Part shown: positions 20,623 through 32,170 of the stretch, one piece after another
How positions within the stretch are numbered: position 1 is the stretch's first letter
Layout: the number at the start of each line of letters is the position of its first letter
NCBI GenBank assembly: GCA_033782935.1
Contig: JAWQEG010001229.1
Span: 40,001 to 104,000 of the forward strand
Direction: 5' to 3'
Source: Petrolisthes cinctipes
Lineage: Eukaryota > Arthropoda > Malacostraca > Decapoda > Porcellanidae
Length of the DNA stretch: 64,000 bases
Translations under genes and position numbers: made by a program
Notes under the pieces: model-generated
Told to the model about the DNA's origin: nothing
The model's input: the letters and a program-made list of their open reading frames with translations, nothing else
The model's database searches: none

Positions 20623-21077
20623 ATGTATAGTGAGTACAGAGAGGTATATGAGAGGAGGGTGGGTGAGGTGTTGGAGGATGCAAGGCTGAGTATGAGGGAG
20701 GGAGTGGGAGTGAATGATATGTATGAAATGTTTAAGACAATAGTATTGAAGACAGCAGCAGAGGTAGTGGGATATAAGTCACAGAAGAGGGGCAAGAAAG
20801 GGAGTGCCTGGTGGTCAGAAGAAGTGAAAGATGCAATAAAGGAGAAAAGGAAGGCATATAGGAGAACATTACAGAGAAATGTGTCGGAAGAAGTGAGAGA
20901 GAGGTGGAAGAGAGAATATAATGTATGTAAGAGAAGTGAAAAGGATGGTGAGTGAGAGTAAAAGGAGAGTGGATGAGGAGTTTAAAGAGAACAAGAAATT
21001 ATTCTGGAAGGAGGTTAAAAGAGAAAGAGGAGAAGGAAAGTCTGGTAGCTTGAGAATGAAGAGAGAGGATGGAGTTA
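20623..21077 (+). pseudogene. RTE-like LINE linker between endonuclease and polymerase
   Basis: Two overlapping frames: EVVGYKSQKRGKKGSAWWSE and EVKDAIKEKRKAYRR, then REVKRMVSESKRRVDEEFKE. The pattern WWxxEVxxAIKxKRxAYR is typical of the segment before LINE reverse transcriptases. One frameshift near 20930; the MITE cuts it at 21077. Confidence 0.78.
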
Positions 21078-21707
21078 AGGCCGTATCACACGGTCGCTCT
21101 TTTCCTGCGACATCGTGTCCTACGACACCATTTTCGACGACATGTCGCGTGACACAATAGCACACGGCAAATTCTCATTCAGACAACAACGACGACCGAC
21201 GACACCACGCGGGCGGCGGGACAACCAAAACACACTGTTACAAAAGCCACATCACCAAGGATGGATGTCATTAACCGAACCTAACCTAACCATTTTAGCT
21301 GTTGGAGCATATACAATTGCTTTGGAAGAAGAAAGAGGTTTGAACCAGGCGGCAGGCGAAAGCAGAAATGTAAACAAACCCCGAAATCAAATCAATGTTC
21401 CATGCTCATATTTAACAGTTAAATTCGGTGTATATAATGTATAAGATCTAGGAATACAATTTCTATATTCAAATAATGATACCTAACACTACTTAAATCA
21501 TAATATGCCATAATAATATATTCCATACAATATTATTCACTATAGACTTTCAACGACTTTCTCCCTGTCGCAGGAAATCGCCGACAGTTTTCGATAATTT
21601 CCGTCAACACCTCGTCGTCCGAAATCTCCCATTTCCCACGACATGTCGTCGAAAATCGTGTCGTACGACACGATGTCGTCAGAAAAAGTGCCCGTGTGAT
21701 AGCCGCT
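21078..21707. mobile_element. PIF/Harbinger-type element inserted in the LINE
   Basis: 630 bp with TTA at 21075-21077 and 21708-21710. Ends AGGCCGTATCACACGG and, reversed, AGCGGCTATCACACGG; the inverted arms continue about 70 bases with GACATCGTGTC and TTTTCGACGACATGTCG. No transposase domain is seen inside. Confidence 0.88.
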
Positions 21708-21710
21708 TTA

Positions 21711-23153
21711 CTGTGAGAGGAAGTGAAAGAAGTGTGGAAGAGACATTTTGATGGTCTGATGAATGGGGGGACGGGAGGGGAGGTGGTGGTGACATGCATG
21801 GGGATGGAGGCAGGTGGTAGACGACAGGATGTACAGGGAGAACTGGGAAGGGAAGAGGTTAGGAAAGCAATAGGAAAGTTGAAGATGGGAAAGGCACCGG
21901 GGGTGGATGGGATAACTGCTGAAATGTTAAAGTGTGGGGGGGAGGTAGTGGTGGAGTGGATGTTGCTTATATGCACTTTGGCTTGGAGGCAGGGAGAGGT
22001 GCCAGAGGATTGGAGGAGAGCCATAATTGTACCTTTGTATAAGGGGAAGGGGAGTAAGGAGTGTGGTAGCTATAGGGGAATAAGCCTTCTTAGTGTACCG
22101 AGGAAGGTGTATGGGAAGGTTCTTACTGAGAGACTGATTGAACTAACAGGGAATAAAGTTAGTGAGGAGCAGGGAGGGTTCAGAAAGGGTAGAGGATGTG
22201 TGGACCAAATATTTGCATTAAAATCAATAGTGGAGAAATATATTGGGAAGGGTAGGAAGTTGTATGCTGCCTTCATGGACTTGGAGAAGGCATACGATAG
22301 GGTTGATAGGAAAGCTATGTCAGAGGTGTTGAGAATTTATGGTGTTGGGGGGTCTTTGCTGAAAGGCATTGAGGCCTTTTATGCAGAGGCAACAGCATGT
22401 GTGCGGGTAGAGGGTGATCTAAGTGAGAGTTTTAATATTAGTGTAGGGCTGAGACATGGATGTGTTATGTCACCATGGTTGTTCAATATATATATGGATG
22501 GTTGTATGAGAGAGATGAAAGCCAAAGTGAATGGTCTGGGGGTGAAATTGAGGCTGAATGAAGCAATTTGGTCCTTGGTGGCAAGTTTATTTGCGGATGA
22601 CATTGTGTTGATGGCTGAGAGTGAAAGGGAGTTACAGAGAGTAGTAGACGAATTTCAGTCTGTGTGTAAACAAAGGAAATTGAAGGTGAATGTTGGCAAA
22701 AGTAAAGTGATGGTGTTTGAGAGAGCAGAAACTGAAGTGATTGACTTTGCTACACCTTACAGAGTGGGAGTACCAACTGGGACTAAATGCGAGATAACTC
22801 TGAGGGGTGAGAGGATGGAGGAAGTGAAGGAGTTTAAGTACCTGGGTACAGTTCTGTGTAAACATGGAAGTATGGAAGGAGAAATTAGGGAGAGAGCAGT
22901 GAAGGGTAGACAGGTCATAGGATCATTGGGAAGGATTATGAAGGGTAGAAGTGTGAGTATGGAGGTGAAATGGGGACTGAGAAATAGTATAATCCTGCCA
23001 ACACTGACATATGCATCAGAGACATGGACATGGAGTAGGGTGCATCAGTCTAGAATAGGTGCTGTGGAAATGAGTTACTTGAGAGGAGCATGTGGGGTGT
23101 CTAGGTGGGATGGAGAAAGTAATGAGTGTGTACAAGAGATGTGGTATGAGTGA
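21711..23153 (+). CDS. RTE-like LINE reverse transcriptase
   Basis: Polymerase blocks in order: MGKAPGVDGITAEML, VPLYKGKGSKECGSYRGISL, QGGFRKGRGCVDQIF, AAFMDLEKAYDRVDR, VGLRHGCVMSPWLFNIYMDG, LFADDIVLMAES (catalytic FADD), KLKVNVGKSKVM, EFKYLGTVLCKHG, TLTYASETWTW. About 476 codons open from 21723. It makes DNA from LINE RNA. This copy is interrupted upstream and downstream, so it is not expected to be active. Confidence 0.9.
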
Positions 23154-23482
23154 GAAGGCAATTGGTATTGAGTGTGGAGTGGTTGAGAGAGTGAAGCGTA
23201 ATACACTGAGATGGTTTGGACATGCAGAGAGAATGCAAGGCAAGGAATTTGTAAAGAAGGTGTATGGAAGTGAAGTTGTGGGACCTGGTGTGAGAGGCAG
23301 ACTGCCGGTTAGATGGCAGAACAGAGTGGAAGAGTATGTAAAGGAGAGAAACGTGAGGGGCAGAGGAGGGCTTGAACAAGTAAGGAGGGAGTGTTGATAC
23401 AAGGGAGAACTGGAGACACTTCTGCCGTGGCCACCCCCTTGAGGGGAGTTCCCGGAGGGAACGAGGCGTCAGAGCTATAGAT
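23092..23482 (+). pseudogene. RTE-like LINE C-terminal region, shifted frame
   Basis: NTLRWFGHAERMQGKEF, VGPGVRGRLPVRWQNRVEEY and RGRGGLEQVRREC in a frame shifted from the polymerase, then a second shift to RHFCRGHPL. The WFGH...RM...RGR...RW pattern is common at the C-termini of such LINEs. Confidence 0.82.
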
Positions 23483-23698
23483 AGATAGATAGATATAATA
23501 ATGTATAGATATTTCTTTCGGTATATCCCATCATACTTTATCATTCAATATTCATCCAGTACACTAAACAATGTATTATTAAACTCAAAAGGTATTCACT
23601 AACAAACAACAATTGGAATAATAACTTTTGGATTCATTATATTCTGACAAACTCCAGAAAACCAAGTAAGGGGAGAACTTTTTTGTAATTAAGGGGTT

Positions 23699-23800
23699 AA
23701 TGAATCCTCCAAACTATGTCATGAAACAGATCCCCTATCAGTAACATTCAGGTGAAATTTTGTTATATGACATAGACTGGAGGAATCAGTAGCCCTCCAG
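23699..23800. mobile_element. Dispersed hairpin element, copy 3
   Basis: Left arm AATCCTCCAAACTATGTCAT then GAAACAGA; right arm TTATATGACATAGACTGGAG then GAATCAGTAGCCC. Confidence 0.75.
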
Positions 23801-24490
23801 AAATTATGTACCAAGTTAGTGTAGATAGATTAAATAGCATAGATACCTTATCATGATAGTATGCAGTCTTATTGTGGCAAATGATCATCTATGAGCCAAG
23901 TCCAGTGTGATGTGCCAATGTTGTCCAAAGTCACCGGCCAAAGTATCATCTTCACAAAGACCTCACTCCCAACACTCCACACTCCAGTCTGCAAAAAACA
24001 CAACCATGTATCTGGAGTTTCGAGATATAAATGAATTAGAATCAAAACAAAAGGAAAAAATATCTAATTGTAGTCATAAATCACCCACAACACACATTTG
24101 GTAAATTGTAATACAAACATTGCAAACATGGTCATCTGACTGTGGACACTCGTATACAAAAGTTCAGGTTCCTCTGCTTCCTTTCTCTCTAGGCAAGGAC
24201 CTTGAAAATAAAATTGGGGACTTCAAAGCAACAACCACTTAGAAAAAAAGGTAAAACATCTGTGTCTGTAAATTTGGTCACCAAATTATTGTACATTAAC
24301 TTTCAAGGCTCAAGCATATAGAAATAAGTAGTATGGGCAACTAAGCTTCAGAGCAATGTCTAGTCCTCTACTTCCCCTTATTTTAACAACACAGTTGGAT
24401 GAGATGAAATATAGTCAAATAACCTTCTTTTGCTTTATTAACAAAGCTCTATTAGGTACAACTGTACTTACTTTATTCTTATCGTAATAC
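23801..24490. other. 3' flank of the zinc-finger gene
   Basis: No coding sequence seen. On the minus strand AATAAA occurs at 24472-24477 and 24434-24439, the latter a plausible polyadenylation signal for the gene ending at 24493. Confidence 0.45.
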
Positions 24491-24492
24491 TC

Positions 24493-25696
24493 TTAAGAAA
24501 CATCCACCTCATGGTATTCAAGAGGCTCCAGCTTAACCTGCTTCACATTAGCCACATCTCCATTCACTTCTATTTCCACCTCCATGGCTTCTTCATTTGT
24601 ACCCAATAGGTTTTTTCTTTTATACAACTTTAATTGGTGCCTTTGTTCACACTCACTGGGCAACTGACAATTTTCTTTATTTATATGGAGGCTTATCCCA
24701 CTTTTCTTTGGCTTATTTTTGTTATAAGGCTGTTTCTTTTCAATTTGTGAATTTAAATCCACATCATTTTTTTGAAAAACAGATATCTCTAAAGGTTCCC
24801 CTCCATTTACTTCAGAAGGCACAAGATCCACACTCGTATTATCAAACTCTGGGATTATTAAAGTAGCACAAGTTTCTGATGAACCCTCCAAGGCAGACAC
24901 ACTAGGAACAGGCTGGGTGCTCGTCTTTGATAATTCAGATAACTGGGCACATATTTTTGTCACTTGGTCCAATTCTTCATCATCATCCCCAGCTCTGCAG
25001 TGTAAATCTACATGAACCCCATTTTCCCAACAGTTTATGATCTTGTTCATGATGCTGACTCGACTCAGAAACACAGATGTCTCACAGTTTCTCAAAAGAT
25101 CAGAAAGCTTTGCCTGCAGGTTACTAGTAATGGCCTCCCTCAGCTCTCTCTTCTCTATACCTATTTGTTGTTGGTTGTGACTCTGTTCTTCGTTAGTTAA
25201 TTCTTCATATTCGTCATTCTCTGCCATAATATAATTTTCAACTTCTCCCTCATCTTCATCATATTCATATTCTCTGTATGTATCTTCTACATCCTTGTCG
25301 TCATCAGTCTCTTCCCTACCTTCATTATCATCTTTTCTGTACAACGTTTCAATAATTTCAGGCTTGACTTTTATAGATTTGACTGCCCTTGAACTTGCTT
25401 CCTGATGCAATTTTAAAGCCTTGAGTCGGGCTCGGATATTCTTTGCATCCTGGAGTGTGGTGTGACGGTGGAACTGCCTCTGGAGGAACTGCTGCAGTGC
25501 TCGGCTACTTGGCATTGACTCAATCATGCCTGCAACCTGCCTGAGTTCGGTGTTGCTGATTCTCCTATTTATCGCATAGTAAGGGGCCATCTGACTGTTG
25601 ACTTCATGATTGTGTTGCATAGCTGCCTGGGAGATAACCAAGGCACCTCGGTTGTAAGACAGGGACAGCATGCACTCACAACCACATGGCAGATAC
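24493..25696 (-). CDS. Zinc-finger gene, coding exon 3 (terminal)
   Basis: Acceptor TTGTTCCTTACAG|GTATCT; encodes Tyr137 to the end (VDVS, TAA at 24493-24495). Holds the second half of the zinc module, the acidic region and both VKxE sites. Confidence 0.88.
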
Positions 25697-28600
25697 CTGT
25701 AAGGAACAAAACCAGCTTAATTTTTACTTTTTGAGTACATGGGCTTCCCTGTGAAATGTATCTTGGACTGATGAGGCCAAGCATATTATTTATGTCATGA
25801 GCTATTTATATGGGGTAACTGAAATAGTTTCTAAACTTTTGAATCTTCAGTGTTTCCCTCAAACAAGAAAAGTTTTCTGGTCGTAATCAGAAAATATACA
25901 AAAGTTGTCATCCTTTGTTCAGTGGGCAATGTTTTAATAAGAAAGATAAAATGTAAAATACTCACACATGAATGTTATAGTTTTATTTTACCAGGCTGCT
26001 ACTGAGGGGTTTCTCAATGTAATAACTATTGTATGACAGAAAGAAAAACTAATTCTGTCTTTATACTCTCATCTGCAAACTTTCACTATTTGCTACACAG
26101 AATAAAGGATCTAAGGTCAAGAAATAACAGCAGTAAGGATATACTTTTTCGATACTTATGCGTTTTTTTTAATGTTAAAGGGTTATCAGAGAAATTTGTT
26201 AAGAGTAGCTTCAATATGGTCTCTAACAATACTCTACAAGATAGTCAAAGGTATGGAATGGAATGGAGTAATAGCTACCTCCAAAGTAGTTTTCATTGTC
26301 AGATGATAAGACAAACTCATGCCATGGAATATGTTTCTAGGTCTCCAGACTCTGACCTATGCTTGCTAGTGATTACCAAGACCTTGATATGAGCAAGAAG
26401 CCAATGTCCATAGTGATTACCGTACCAGTTTAACCAGTATAAAAAACTGCAGCAGTTACCTCTGTTTGGAACGGATGCCCTGTCCAGCTATCTTTGGTTG
26501 GCCATAGTGAACACAACAGTATCTCACAGACACAAACTTGAATCGGGCTGGAACAAAATGCCTCTTTCTTCTGGAGTTTTCATAGGCCACACTACAAGAT
26601 GACTTTATTCGGAATACAGTCCCAGTTTCTGCCTTAAACTTGTTAAACACCTCCTCAAATTCTGTAACATAAATGAAGAGGATATTGTACCAACAATTAT
26701 ATACAACTTAGTTTGCTAAAATAAACAAATGATACTTCCACACTAGATATATGTCTTCGGCTTTTGATAATCAATAAATATCCTGTTTCAACTGTCTTTA
26801 CAACGTGGTCATCACCAACGCATGTACTGTAGTGTACAACACACCAAAGCTTGATAACTGACACCTCATTGCATAAAAAGAAATAAGAAGGATTGCATAC
26901 CTGTTATGTAATTTCACTATTTATGTTATTGATACAAAGAAATTATTTTACTGAAAAGTAATAAATAACACACCCAGCAAACAACTGTAATTTAACTAAA
27001 GTAAAATTAATTTTTCTGTACCTATAAGGCATTCAGTAAAATCCAAGATATCAACTGAGGGTTATAGATTTTACTGTTGCACCCACAAAATGTCTTAATC
27101 AATATGGTAGACAAATATACCAATATCCTGAATCAGGCCTGATCTTTAACTGGATCAAATTCAGCTATCATTATTTCTACCTTATGACAAACAATTCATG
27201 AAAATACACCCAAGGCTCTTTGATTTAGTACCGTACTCATTGGCAGTTAAGGGAAAAAAATCGTTGCTCATGTGGAAAAGATGTAATATGTAATCACTAA
27301 AAGATTTCATGAGATCCTTCCATTACCATAAAACTCCCTAACTTCGGACTGTACCAACACTTAGGACATTACGCGAAAAAATGTAATAATTCAACTGTAC
27401 TGGAAGAGAGTGCTATATTTGCAAAAAATAATGATGGTGTTAGTTCGGGGAATGTTCAAAGACTATTACTTATAAATTCTATTACAATAGCTTGAATATG
27501 TGTGGGTGAAAATATTCGATCAATGCATTGTTAAAAAAAGTAGTCGTTTTTGAACCCTGCAAAACTCTGTTCACACAGAACAAAGAGTTTCAATTGTAAG
27601 AACGTGAATGGTACGATTATACGTGGACACTCTCTGTAAGTACTGGGCAGTAAACAAATTTAAAATATATGCATGCATAACCGTGTTATGATTTTTTTTA
27701 ATGAATATTTCTAATTTTTTTTACAGAAAAAAGTCCCAACTTCGGACAGACAAATTTTTTAATACGGTACCGGTACTTGATTGCAAGCCTAAGTAATGAT
27801 ACCGGTACCCAAATAATATGTGATATAGTTCTGTAAGATTGTCAGTACTACCAGTACCAAAGTTATTGCCTGTAAGGTGCTACAGTATGGTGCCTTAACC
27901 AGTAATGAGTTTTATTTTGAAGAAAAAAGTTATATTAGTTATTTAGTTATAGTATTTTATACAAGTAATCAAGTCAAGGAATACCTGAAGTGTGTGTGTG
28001 TATGTGTCACTAGTACCTGGAATTATGTTATTATGTATTATGTACCTTATGTAGGTTCTATTATTTCAGTATACATTTGTTGAGTCAGTGAGGTAGCAAC
28101 TTGATATTTAGGTGAATTTTTTTTTTGGAAGAAGAGGTCACTTCCTCTTCCGGTTTTGTGTATACGCAATGCATTTTTTTGTTTTGTTTTCGGCTAGAAA
28201 AGTTTTGGAATAGTTCTTAGTTAGATCTATACCAAGAAAACTTCACTACAATGTGATATGATGCAACTTTTTGTGATCTCAATTAATGTGCTTAAAAAAG
28301 AAGCTATTTTTGGATATATCTCTTTATATTTGTATAACTTGGGCCATGAATGTGGTAAATTTTTTTTTACATTTTTTAAAAACTCTTCAGGTGTCCGAAG
28401 TTCAGCAAGCATGTCCAGTGATCGATGATGTTAACCATTCTCATGTTTAAAGGGAAAATACAACCCTGTCCGATGTTGGGAAGAGCTGTCCGAAGTTAGG
28501 AAATTTCTGCCTAACTTCGGACACTTGAAAATTGGAAAAAAAAAAAAAAAAAAAAAAACGAATTTAGCGTGCTTAATTTTTTTTATGATATGGATTTAGT

Positions 28601-29084
28601 AGGTATTCTACTTGGCTACCACATGATACCAACAGAAATACAATTGCACCATTATTAACAGTTATTCACTAAAACATGTAAAAAATGTCCGAAGTTAGGG
28701 TGTTTTACGGTACTTTTAGAAGTATTTCCATTCACAGATAAACAGAAACAAATACATCAAAGTGTTAAAACATTTTCCTTAGTAGCCTATGAGCAATAAA
28801 TGACTCCAAAAAGTAAAAAAGCAACTGATGATGGTCATTATAATATTATCAATTATGGTAACTCACCCCTAAAACTATTGAAAGTGGTTTGAACGAAGAT
28901 GCGGTCAAATTGTGGCGTAAAGTCTACCACATAGGACTGTTCTGATTCCGTAACTGATGACTCGAGCTTTATGCCACCTTCTTTCTCCCCTTTAGTCACC
29001 ATCCAAGTTGACTCCACCACCTCCACCACATTCTCCACCTCCGCTCCCTCCGCCATGGCTAATTCCTGCATCTCTGTTTCTCCT
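24493..29084 (-). CDS. FAR1-type zinc-finger protein, ZSWIM1/3-like N-terminal module with acidic tail (three exons, 536 aa)
   Basis: Coding segments 29071-28867, 26661-26460 and 25696-24493 join in phase to 536 residues plus stop. Residues 1-68: leader rich in Glu and Val. 69-170: FAR1-like fold, with FEEVFNKFKAETGTVF, RFKFVSVRYCCVH (Cys117, Cys118, His120), YLPCGCEC (Cys140, 142, 144) and QHNHEV (His164, His166), the C/H spacing of FAR1/WRKY-GCM1 zinc domains. 175-235: helical region (ISNTELRQVAGMIES). 257-307: acidic Asp/Glu/Tyr stretch. Two SUMO-type sites, VKPE and VKLE, and a basic NKPKKSG patch suggest a nuclear regulator. No SWIM finger or transposase catalytic domain is present. The FAR1 fold is known from MULE transposases, so a domesticated transposon origin is plausible. 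Single strand and no breaks; exact role unknown. Confidence 0.82.
26104..28040. repeat. Left arm of a 1.94-kb inverted duplication
   Basis: Reverse-complement match to 36887-38822 with only scattered differences (for example AGACTATTACTTATAAATTC against AGACTATTACTAATAAATTC). Covers 3' intron sequence, exon 2 and part of intron 1 of the zinc-finger gene. Confidence 0.95.
26460..26661 (-). CDS. Zinc-finger gene, coding exon 2
   Basis: Acceptor TTATGTTACAG|AATTTG and donor CAGAG|GTAACT; 202 bases, residues 69-136. An inverted copy with intact splice sites lies at 38264-38465. Confidence 0.88.
27326..28710. mobile_element. TA-flanked element with CTAACTTCGGAC ends (about 1.4 kb)
   Basis: Left end CCATAAAACTCCCTAACTTC and reversed right end CCGTAAAACACCCTAACTTC, both followed by GGAC, with TA at 27324-27325 and 28711-28712. 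The motif AACTTCGGAC recurs inside (27735, 28485-28525) in both orientations. No convincing transposase; a minus-strand frame at 28227-28412 is unrecognised. Lies in intron 1 of the zinc-finger gene. Confidence 0.72.
28867..29084 (-). CDS. Zinc-finger gene, coding exon 1 with short 5' UTR
   Basis: ATG at 29071-29069 (a second in-frame ATG follows at 29056, in GCCATGGCG context). Donor AGGG|GTGAGT. TATTGCAG before 29084 looks like an acceptor, so a non-coding exon probably lies upstream. Confidence 0.75.
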
Positions 29085-29652
29085 CTGCAATAGTATTTGT
29101 CAAGTTAGAAATATATAAAGGGTCCAAAGTAGCAAGCTCATAATTATAATTTTTTACTGGGAAAATTTAAAAAATACCATAAAAAAAGGAAAATACTTAA
29201 TTTAAACATTAAACCACTAGTAGTTTAGCTATACAGAACTGAACAGTTTAGTAGGGGACAGAGGGCACAACAGTAGCATGAAATAGCTTGCCTATCTGGT
29301 AATTATTTGTCAGTGAAGTTATCGTTGTAAAAAGGAAAAAAAAGTTAAGTTTAAGTAGCGCCGCAAATATGGAAAACGCAATTTTTATCCAACTTTATTA
29401 GTATAATCCATCATTCCCCATTTTCATATGATGACCATGTTTCATTCCCCACCCCCAAGAGGCTGGATTAAGGTGAAAAACAAGTTTAATAACATATTAA
29501 ATTGTTAATATTTATAATCATGTTCTAATCTGGACCAGGGTAGACAACTGAGATCAAACTGGGCAAACTGGGGAGGATTATGGGCAAACAAACTATTGGG
29601 ACCTAACCTGTGCAAACAAACTACTGGGACCTAACCTGGGCAAACAAACAAC

Positions 29653-29981
29653 GGTAAATATTGAAAGAATTACCGTTATTGTGTATGGTTTTTCTACCTT
29701 TATTACCAACTTATTTAGACCATTCTTAGACTATTTTCTTCTATGGCATTTCCTCCGCAAATGCCCCATTTCCAAGATAGGGCATATTCAAATGGGGCAT
29801 TTTGAAATTAGCCTGACCTTACCTAACCTAACCTAGACTGAATCAGACTACCGGGACCTAACCTGGGCAAACTACTGGGAAATAATCGTGGTAAAGTACA
29901 GGAAATGACCGGAGCAAAATACTGGAACCTAGCCAGATCTGGTATCACTGCTACAAAATGGTAATTCTTTCAATAAATACC
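29653..29981. mobile_element. GGTA-TACC MITE family, copy 1
   Basis: Ends GGTAAATATTGAAAGAATTA and, reversed, GGTATTTATTGAAAGAATTA. Interior landmarks: ATGGCATTTCCTCCGCAAAT, GGGGCATTTTGAAATTAGCC, CCTAACCTAACCTAGAC, GGACCTAACCTGGGCAAAC. No coding capacity; no clear target duplication. Confidence 0.82.
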
Positions 29982-30054
29982 TAAACTACTGGCACCTAAC
30001 ATGGGCAAACAAACTACTGGGACCTAACCTGGGCAAACATGTTCAAAATCCACT

Positions 30055-30665
30055 GTACCCCGTTTTGTAGCAGTGTTGCCAGATCCGGCTAGGTCCCTCA
30101 ATATTTAACCCCGGTCATTTCCTGTACTTTACCACGTTATTTCCCGATAGTTTGCCCAGGTTAGGTCCCGGTAGTCTGATGCGGTCTAGGTTAGGTAAGG
30201 TCAGGTTAATTTCAAAATGGGGCATTTGCGGAGGAAATGCCAAAGAAGGAAATAGTCTTTAAATCGTCTAAGTGGGTAATGAAGGTAGAAAAACCGTACG
30301 CAATAACGGTCATTCTTTCTATATTTGGTATTAGTACAGAAGTGGACCTTACTGCAGCAGTGTTGCCAGATCCGGCTGGGTCCTAGTATTTTACCCCTGT
30401 CATTTATTGTACTTTATCACGATTATTTCCCGGTAGTTTGCCCAGGTTAGGTTCCGGTAGTTTGCCCAGGTTAGGTCCCGGTAGTCTGATGCGGTCTAGG
30501 TTAGGTTAGGTTAGGTTAGGTCAGGTCAGGTAAGGTCAGGCTAATTTCAAAATGCCCCATTTGAATATGTCCTATCTTGGAAACGGGGCATTTGAGGAAG
30601 AAAAAGCATAGAAGAAAAGTGTCTTAGAATGGTCCAAAATAGTGGGTAATGACAGTAAAATATCT
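30055..30665. mobile_element. GGTA-TACC MITE family, two partial copies in reverse orientation
   Basis: One at about 30058-30331 and one at about 30352-30625, both lacking the TIR on the left side. The second carries AGGTTAGGTTAGGTTAGG (30490-30512). The 28713-29652 stretch before this family holds only gene exon 1, a CpG-poor 5' flank and unique DNA. Confidence 0.75.
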
Positions 30666-30772
30666 ATTATACAGTAAGGTCCACTTCTGTACCTTTACCC
30701 TATATTTACCCTATTACCTGAACATGAAACACCAGATAAGGCCATTAGTGTAAATCCAATAAGCACCTACCA

Positions 30773-30806
<34 letters not shown>

Positions 30807-32100
30807 GATATTACCAGTATATGCCTGGAATTACACACACAAGTCTACAAAAAAATAACCTGCATTAGCATGTGAATAAAACATGGATGTCCACAGGGCC
30901 TGCAGGAAGAGGAAACATTTAAGGCGACTTGGGAAAGGAGTGATAATAATAAGTGATTGAGGATGACATCAGCTGGCCAGTGTAGACAGGATCTGCTTGA
31001 CGAAATTTCCCCAATTTTAACATCAGAATTTTCCTTTTTACCTCAATACTTCCCTGTTTACTCACGTTATTTCGGCTAGTAAATATTTCCCTATTTACTC
31101 TTGAACAATCTTTATATAATTTTCCCATTGGTATCTCTAATTCCCCATATCAGGCAACACTGTCTCTGGCTGAGACTGGCTCTCTCTTGAGGGTGATCGT
31201 CACTCGTCAGTTTTCAGACCTTACACCTTGCCAACGGGGGCACATTAATCACGTCATTAAAATAATTATGATGTCGGGCGAAGTTCCTTGATATATATTT
31301 TTTGGGGGGTATTTATTGGGAATATACCCCAAGAGATAGGGTATAACCACAACAGGGGATTTCCACAATAAATGGATCTTTAAATTCGAATTAATGACTC
31401 GAAAAACAATATGAAAAACCATGTGTTGTCTGAAAATCTCGCACATGTGTAACTCGGAAAATTTACCGAATACTGCAAAATTATGATAGTTGCCATGTTA
31501 GTTGTAAATAGCAATGAAATTATTATACTTGGCTAAGGGTTAGCAAACTCCCTCTGTACTGTACATATGAGGATATGTGGTCAGTTATATTCATGGAGGT
31601 ATAATATACCTCCATGGTTATATTAGATGAAATCTGGGGCTCGGGAGAGCCAAACAGAAGAGGGTAAAGAATACTTGTGGCTAGCAGGTAAAAGATAAAC
31701 CTATTATGCACAGATTGGAAATTCCTATTCTTCATAATTATGAACCACTGACAAGGAGTACTCTGGCCTACTGGGGTAGCCTGGAGCCAGGGAACCACTC
31801 CAATGTCAGGGATGATCACAAACGAAGATACTATAGATTTCTTCAGAATGAAATAAGGTTGAAATAATAAACTTATCCGAGAAATAAGACCATGACATAA
31901 TATATCGCTCGTCGTACAATAAAATTTAGTGCCATTCTCACACATACTCGAGTAATATTGAGTATGTAGTGTAAGCACAGTTAATTGAGAGACTTATGTA
32001 TTGCATGAGAAAGTCAGAACAGTTCAAGGATTCACAGCATAGCCTAATAAATGATTTTCCCAGTCACTGGTTTAAGCAGTAACTTTTCAATTTGGACCCT
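30666..32100. other. Intergenic, upstream of the zinc-finger gene
   Basis: A poly-A run at 30774-30803. A 151-codon minus-strand open frame (31523-31978) resembles no family and has no coding-like composition. Confidence 0.4.
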
Positions 32101-32108
32101 GAAGGAGA

Positions 32109-32170
32109 AGCTTTGCACAGTGGCAGTATCATAACCAAGGAGGTATGAGGTGCAGCGATTACGCACTGGT
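32109..32170 (+). pseudogene. U4 snRNA-like fragment
   Basis: AGCTTTGCACAGTGGCAGTA, then TCATAACCAAGGAGG and GAGGTGCAGCGATTA, follow the 5' 60 bases of metazoan U4 snRNA (which pairs with U6). The rest of U4, including the central domain and Sm site, is not recognisable, so this is more likely a truncated retro-pseudogene than a working gene. Confidence 0.55.

Larger units (their letters stand above)
20620..23482 (+). mobile_element. RTE-like LINE, 5'-truncated copy split by a MITE
   Basis: Plus-strand LINE starting downstream of the endonuclease (SEYREVYERRVGEVLEDARL) and ending RHFCRGHPL...SSRRERGVRAID followed by a TAGA-repeat tail. Frameshifts lie near 20940, at the MITE (21078-21707), near 23130 and near 23395. 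The 3' non-coding region is almost absent. Clade (RTE-like) is assigned from the overall sequence style and is less certain than the LINE call. Confidence 0.9.

Noticed and set aside
30490..30545. Interstitial telomere (TTAGG) block
   Set aside because: The repeats are a part of the GGTA-TACC MITE and recur in its other copies, so they do not mark a former chromosome end.
31523..31978. 151-codon minus-strand frame upstream of the zinc-finger gene
   Set aside because: No recognisable domain, no splice or start context, composition like random A/T-rich DNA.
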